Shown here piece after piece: positions 60,079-64,000 of a stretch of DNA of 64,000 nucleotides (position 1 is the first letter of the stretch; the number at the start of each line of letters is the position of its first letter). This stretch comes from Paraburkholderia dilworthii. GTDB taxonomy: Bacteria; Pseudomonadota; Gammaproteobacteria; Burkholderiales; Burkholderiaceae. Under the pieces are notes generated by a model, which saw only the letters and a program-made list of their open reading frames with translations, was not told the origin of the DNA and ran no database searches. Made by a program: the position numbers and the translations under genes. The stretch is taken from contig NZ_AWZT01000002.1 of the NCBI RefSeq assembly GCF_000472525.1, positions 78,358 to 142,357 on the forward strand, written 5' to 3'.

Positions 60079-61242
60079 TCAAACGCGCAGCAAAGGCAGC
60101 GGCTCGAAGCGCTGCCGCAAAATCGCGGGGGCGTCGAGCCGCCACCACCGCGTGAGGACGGTCGCGTAAAGCCTGCGGAAGTCCACGCCGACCGGCAAGT
60201 TGCCACGGCCGTCGAGCCGTCCGAGTTCTGGCGGCGCACCGTGTAAGCCGCCGAGCACACGGCCGCCCAAGATGAAATGCGGCGCGACCGTGCCGTGATC
60301 TGTACCGTTGCTGTCATTCTCACGCGGATGCCGCCCGAACTCGCCGTATGTCATCACGAGCGTGTCGTTCCAACGGCCCAGTTCGGTCAACGCCGATCTC
60401 ATCGCCGCGAGGCCTTCGGCAAGTTGTTTTAGCAGCGAGCGGTGCCTGTACGGCTGGTTCTGATGCGTGTCGAAACCGTTTAACGTCAAGCGAATCGCCG
60501 CGACGCCCTCGCCTTTTTCTGTCTCCGCTCGCGGCATGTCGCCGGCCGCGAGTAGTTGCATCGCTGTTTCGATTGACGCGCCGAACGCGCTGCAAGGAAA
60601 GGCCGTCGTCAATTGCGCCGCGTGTTGCATCGGCCTTGGCCGCCCGCCATCGTTAGCGATGTATTTTTCGGCGCCGGCTATTCGCTTGGGACCGGCAAGC
60701 GCCTTTGCATCAGGGCAATGTGTGAGCGGTCCCATTTCAGCGCTGCCGATTACGACGCCATCCGCGGCACAACCGGCAGGCACCGATGCGCTTCTGAACG
60801 CACGGGCGAGCCAGCCGTCGTGCAGATACTGATCCGAACGTGCCGCCGTGTCCCAAATCTGGATCGAACGGAAATGCGAGAGATTGGGTTGCGCATAGCC
60901 GACGCCCTGGATAATCGCCAGTTGACCGCTTTGCCAAAGCGGCATCAACGGTTCCAGCGACGGATGCAGCGCCGTGCGCCCGTCGAGTTGAATAGCCTGC
61001 TCGCGCTTGACGCCAATGTTCTTGCGAAGCCGGTAATACGCGGGATCGGCGAACGGAATCACGGTGTTCAGGCCGTCGTTGCCGCCCTTCAGTTCAACGA
61101 GGATCAGCAGCTTGCCGTAGCCGCGACGCAACGCTGGAATTTGAAACGCCGGTGACGTCACTGCCTGAGCGCCCAACGTGCGAGGCAGCCAAAGGCTCGC
61201 GCTGGCGGCAGCGCTCATCGAGAGAAAGCTGCGTCGTTTCAT
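60079..61242 (-). CDS. DUF1501 family exported protein (Tat-type signal)
   Basis: A 387-residue member of DUF1501, a sulfatase/alkaline-phosphatase-fold protein. Twin-arginine-like N-terminus MKRRSFLSMSAAASASLW with cleavage near GAQA (about 26). ELKGGNDGLNTVIPF and LVMTYGEFGRHPRENDSNGTDHGTVAPHFILGG are the metal-binding-like signatures. DUF1501 genes are usually paired with a DUF1800 gene; no DUF1800 is visible in this window. Probably periplasmic hydrolase of unknown substrate. Convergent with the squalene-synthase-like gene. Confidence 0.9.
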   Translation of the reverse strand: MKRRSFLSMSAAASASLWLPRTLGAQAVTSPAFQIPALRRGYGKLLILVELKGGNDGLNTVIPFADPAYYRLRKNIGVKREQAIQLDGRTALHPSLEPLMPLWQSGQLAIIQGVGYAQPNLSHFRSIQIWDTAARSDQYLHDGWLARAFRSASVPAGCAADGVVIGSAEMGPLTHCPDAKALAGPKRIAGAEKYIANDGGRPRPMQHAAQLTTAFPCSAFGASIETAMQLLAAGDMPRAETEKGEGVAAIRLTLNGFDTHQNQPYRHRSLLKQLAEGLAAMRSALTELGRWNDTLVMTYGEFGRHPRENDSNGTDHGTVAPHFILGGRVLGGLHGAPPELGRLDGRGNLPVGVDFRRLYATVLTRWWRLDAPAILRQRFEPLPLLRV

Positions 61243-61705
61243 CTTGTGCTCGCGTCGGTGACTTCTTCAATGGCACGCTCAGTTTTTTCACGTGATGACC
61301 CGGACTGCCAGCGACGCGCAAACGCACGCTTGCGCTGGGCCAGGTTTGGCTATACCGAAGCCTACTCCGCGTTGCTGCCGTGATGCAGTTTGCTGGGATG
61401 GCGCCGCGCATTCGCGAGTGAGTCGAGATCACATGAGCCATGTGCCATGCCGATCCCCGTGCATTCACGCGGAGCGTGTTGCGCACGATGAATGGCGACG
61501 ATCGGTTGCGGCTGCATACACCTATCGCTTACACGACGTGTACCCGCGAACGGCTAAGCGCGCATCAGGCGAAACGTGAAGTGCTGGACTTGAAACCGGA
61601 ACCGCGCAGCGAGCACGGAAATAAAACGCAAGAAGGTGAGAACGTCGACGACAGTCCGCAACGTGTGGATGAGCGCAACGGAAGCAGACAACCCCAGCAA
61701 CGCGC
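61243..61705. other. Intergenic region upstream of the DUF1501 gene
   Basis: 463 bp with no supported gene and no remnant of DUF1800 that I can recognise in any frame. The DUF1501 promoter should lie at its left side. Confidence 0.5.
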
Positions 61706-62032
61706 CTACCGCTTGTAAAGCTCGCGCACGGCGTCTTCGATATGCTGTCTCAGCAAACGACGTTCGTCCGGCGTCATGTGTCCGTCACGGCGGCGTTGAT
61801 CGAGATCGGGGGGAACCGCGGTACGCAACATCGCGTCTGATGCAGGGCGCTCACTGCTGGAACTGTGGCGGCTTGCCCTGGAGTTGCCAGGCCTGGACGC
61901 GCGCTCGCTCGCAGCTCTGTCGGCGGGAGGCTGGGCGTGGGCGAGCGTTGGTCCCAATGTGCCTGCGAGCGTACCGGCAACCGCCAGTGCAATCACGCTC
62001 AGGCGCACATTCGGCCAAACCCCTCCCTTCAT
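61706..62032 (-). CDS. Small secreted basic protein of unknown function
   Basis: A 108-residue exported protein: signal peptide (hydrophobic core LSVIALAVAGTLAGTL, cleavage after AHA, about 33) and a basic mature part: Ser/Arg-rich segment, then a helical C-terminus HMTPDERRLLRQHIEDAVRELYKR. ATG 62032 is favoured by AAGGGAAC ahead; a start eight codons earlier has no Shine-Dalgarno. It is divergent from ompR with a 238-bp shared control region, so it is a candidate OmpR-controlled gene. Not recognised as a named family. Confidence 0.75.
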   Translation of the reverse strand: MKGGVWPNVRLSVIALAVAGTLAGTLGPTLAHAQPPADRAASERASRPGNSRASRHSSSSERPASDAMLRTAVPPDLDQRRRDGHMTPDERRLLRQHIEDAVRELYKR

Positions 62033-62201
62033 GTTGTTCCCTTCGTGGCGCGGCAACCGGCTACCTCAAATGCGTATGACAAACCCGGTAACGAGCCGGG
62101 CGCGTGGGTTTTAGTCGAGTGAAGTATCCACCGAACAGCCGCATTCAGTAAAGGAGTCTAACTGTCACCGCTTTACGTCGTGCCACAGTGCGGGTAAATT
62201 T

Positions 62202-62217
62202 TGTAACTGACTGTAAC
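62202..62217 (+). promoter_or_regulatory. Putative OmpR-type operator (two TGTAAC half-sites, 10-bp spacing)
   Basis: TGTAAC at 62202-62207 and 62212-62217, exactly 10 bp apart, so on one DNA face. OmpR-family dimers bind head-to-tail half-sites of GTnAC type with 10-bp spacing. Located 54-69 bases upstream of the ompR start and also upstream of the divergent secreted-protein gene. Confidence 0.5.
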
Positions 62218-62270
62218 TCGATAAATGATGCGAACGCGCACCACTTTCTAATCGCGCTAAGATGCCGGGC

Positions 62271-62996
62271 ATGGAAACCAAAAACCCTTCGAAAATCCTC
62301 GTCGTCGACGACGATCCGCGCTTGCGCGATCTGCTGCGCCGTTACCTCGGCGAGCAAGGCTTCAATGTCTATGTCGCCGAGAACGCGCCATCCATGAACA
62401 AGCTGTGGGTGCGTGAGCGGTTCGACCTGCTGGTGCTCGACCTCATGCTGCCAGGCGAGGACGGCCTGTCCATCTGCCGGCGCCTGCGCGGCAGTAACGA
62501 TCGCACGCCAATCATCATGCTGACGGCCAAGGGCGAAGACGTCGACCGTATCGTCGGCCTCGAAATGGGCGCGGACGACTATCTGCCGAAACCCTTCAAT
62601 CCGCGCGAACTGGTCGCACGGATTCACGCAGTGTTGCGTCGTCAATCTCCGTCGGAGTTGCCGGGCGCGCCGTCCGAAACCACCGAGGTCTTCGAGTTCG
62701 GCGAGTTCGCGCTGAATCTCGCCACCCGCACGCTCACCAAGGCCGGCCAGGAAATTCCGCTGACCACGGGCGAGTTCTCCGTGCTCAAGGTGTTTGCGCG
62801 TCATCCGCGCCAACCGCTGTCGCGTGAAAAGCTGATGGAACTGGCTCGCGGCCGCGAATACGAAGTGTTCGACCGCAGCCTCGACGTGCAGATTTCCCGT
62901 CTGCGCAAGCTGATCGAACCGGACCCGGGCAGCCCGCGCTTCATCCAGACCGTCTGGGGTCTTGGCTACGTGTTCATCCCCGACGGCGCAGCCTGA
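62271..62996 (+). CDS. ompR: Two-component response regulator OmpR
   Basis: A 241-residue OmpR/PhoB-class regulator. Receiver domain (about 7-125) with acidic pocket DDDPR, phosphoacceptor Asp57 in LVLDLMLPGEDG, T in IMLTAKG and K in YLPKPFNP; then a linker and a winged-helix DNA-binding domain (145-238, ending RFIQTVWGLGYVFIPD). Controls porin expression in response to osmolarity or pH. ATG 62271 (METKNPSK) is preferred over 62262 (which would leave no Shine-Dalgarno spacing). Likely autoregulated through the upstream repeat. The sensor kinase follows 53 bp downstream. Confidence 0.95.
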   Translation: METKNPSKILVVDDDPRLRDLLRRYLGEQGFNVYVAENAPSMNKLWVRERFDLLVLDLMLPGEDGLSICRRLRGSNDRTPIIMLTAKGEDVDRIVGLEMGADDYLPKPFNPRELVARIHAVLRRQSPSELPGAPSETTEVFEFGEFALNLATRTLTKAGQEIPLTTGEFSVLKVFARHPRQPLSREKLMELARGREYEVFDRSLDVQISRLRKLIEPDPGSPRFIQTVWGLGYVFIPDGAA

Positions 62997-63049
62997 GTTT
63001 GCTGAGTTTGTTCACACCTCCTGCTTTTGTTTTCAGATAAGAAGGGCCC

Positions 63050-64000
63050 ATGCGGATCGACCGGCGCCTCCTGACGCTCGCGTTCGGCGGCCTTTTCTGG
63101 CGGACCTTTCTGTTGATCGCGCTGTTGATCGCAGTCAGTCTCGCGGCGTGGTTCCAGAGCTTCCGGGTGATCGAACGCGAGCCGCGCGCGCAGCGCGTGG
63201 CGCTGCAGCTCGTCGCCATCGTGAAGCTCACGCGTACCGCACTGCTCTATTCCGATCCCGATCTGCGGCGCGCATTGCTGCAAGATCTGGAGAGCAATGA
63301 AGGGGTGCGCGTGTATCCGCGCGAAACGACCGACAAGTACAAACTCCAGCCCGACGAATCGCTGAACCGGCTGATCGAACACGACATTCGCGGCCGTCTC
63401 GGCGACGACACCGTGATCGCGCAGAGCGTGAACGACATCCCCGGCGTCTGGATCAGCTTCAAGATCGACGACGACGATTACTGGGTCGCGCTCGACCGCG
63501 ATCAGCTCGATAACGCGACCGGTTTGCAATGGGCCGGCTGGGGCGTGTTCGCGCTCGCGCTGTCGCTGTTCGGCGCGGCGTTCATCACGAGTCTCGTGAA
63601 CCGGCCGTTCGCCCGTCTCGCGATGGCCGCGCGCAAGGTCGGTTCGGGGCAATCGCCCGAACCGTTACCTGAGCGCGGCATGGGCGTGGCCGCGGAAACA
63701 AACCGCAGTTTTAACCAGATGGTGCAAGACCTCGAACAGCTCGAGGCCGACCGCGCGCTGATGCTCGCCGGTATTTCGCACGATCTGCGCACGCCGCTCG
63801 CGCGGCTGCGGCTCGAAACCGAAATGAGCCCATCGGACCAAAGCACCAAGGACGCGATGGTCGACGACATCGAGCAGATGGATATGATCATCGGCCGGTT
63901 CCTCGACTATGCGCGCCCTGTGCAACGCGTGCCGGAGCCCGTCGACCTGTCCGTGATCGCGAGCGAACTCGCGGCGCGCATGCAAAGCGAGGACAGCATG
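63050..64000 (+). CDS. envZ: Osmosensor histidine kinase EnvZ (3' end beyond the window)
   Basis: 317 complete codons and no stop before the window end. N-terminal membrane helix (about 18-36), periplasmic sensor region to about 160, second helix (160-182), HAMP domain, and the H-box with phospho-His244 in AGISHDLRTPLARL. The ATP-binding catalytic domain is cut off. Start ATG 63050 has AGAAGGGCC ahead. Together with ompR it forms the classical two-component pair; EnvZ wording and position confirm the identity. Confidence 0.96.
   Translation, partial: MRIDRRLLTLAFGGLFWRTFLLIALLIAVSLAAWFQSFRVIEREPRAQRVALQLVAIVKLTRTALLYSDPDLRRALLQDLESNEGVRVYPRETTDKYKLQPDESLNRLIEHDIRGRLGDDTVIAQSVNDIPGVWISFKIDDDDYWVALDRDQLDNATGLQWAGWGVFALALSLFGAAFITSLVNRPFARLAMAARKVGSGQSPEPLPERGMGVAAETNRSFNQMVQDLEQLEADRALMLAGISHDLRTPLARLRLETEMSPSDQSTKDAMVDDIEQMDMIIGRFLDYARPVQRVPEPVDLSVIASELAARMQSEDSM

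Noticed and set aside
61094..61486. Frame upstream of and overlapping the DUF1501 start as a possible DUF1800 remnant
   Set aside because: Translation shows no DUF1800 motifs and the frame runs out of phase into DUF1501.

Overview
The window is a stretch of high-GC, gene-dense chromosome from a betaproteobacterium of the Burkholderiaceae, most likely a Paraburkholderia. The evidence is the protein wording throughout (GT4, OtsA, Lon, ClpX, PurL, EnvZ), the strong G/C preference at third codon positions, and the conserved order tig-clpP-clpX-lon-hupB-tRNA-ppiD. Almost everything is core or soft-core genome. I see no insertion sequence, prophage, CRISPR array, rRNA operon or obvious genomic island.

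Layout. 1-5.0 kb: carbohydrate and osmotic-stress genes on the minus strand (5' part of a glycosyltransferase family 4 gene, an AAA-type ATPase, trehalose-6-phosphate synthase otsA, an MscS-like channel). 5.3-10.8 kb: a minus-strand run with mltG, tmk, holB, a GNAT acetyltransferase, a TatD nuclease, an exported ankyrin protein and a Rap1a/Tai-like exported protein. 10.9-13.1 kb: ygfZ and an NRDE/TANGO2 protein on the plus strand. 13.1-17.2 kb: minus-strand esterase, short-chain dehydrogenase, CurA-like reductase and PaaI-type thioesterase, separated by intergenic regions full of short tandem repeats. 17.4-20.0 kb: a MocR regulator divergent from a DUF2917 protein, then a LEA-type lipoprotein. 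20.1-25.3 kb: a beta-oxidation cassette (acyl-CoA ligase, FadB-type bifunctional enzyme, thiolase). 25.6-29.7 kb: selO-msrB, then yciB-bolA-parvulin PPIase ending at a strong terminator. 29.9-41.4 kb: purL, a DadA-like oxidase, NAD(P)HX repair enzyme, pgi, a LolD/YbbA-like ABC ATPase divergent from tesA, and a small lipoprotein.

41.6-50.8 kb is the protein quality-control block: tig, clpP, clpX, lon, hupB, tRNA-Val, tRNA-Asp and ppiD, all on the minus strand with clear intrinsic terminators between units. 51.3-58.8 kb holds glycerate kinase, a MarR regulator, a translationally coupled pair of large envelope proteins of unknown function (DUF2339 and DUF3999), and a small GTG-started gene with a long untranslated-looking leader. 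58.9-64.0 kb has tRNA-Leu, a squalene/phytoene-synthase-like protein, a DUF1501 protein, a small secreted protein, and the ompR-envZ pair (envZ cut by the window end). A 10-bp-spaced direct repeat upstream of ompR looks like an autoregulatory OmpR site.

No single exciting new system stands out. The best leads are the DUF2339-DUF3999 membrane pair, the squalene-synthase-like protein that appears to lack the first Asp-rich motif, the unknown gene at 58.5 kb, the putative OmpR box, and tandem-repeat arrays that begin at or beside stop codons.
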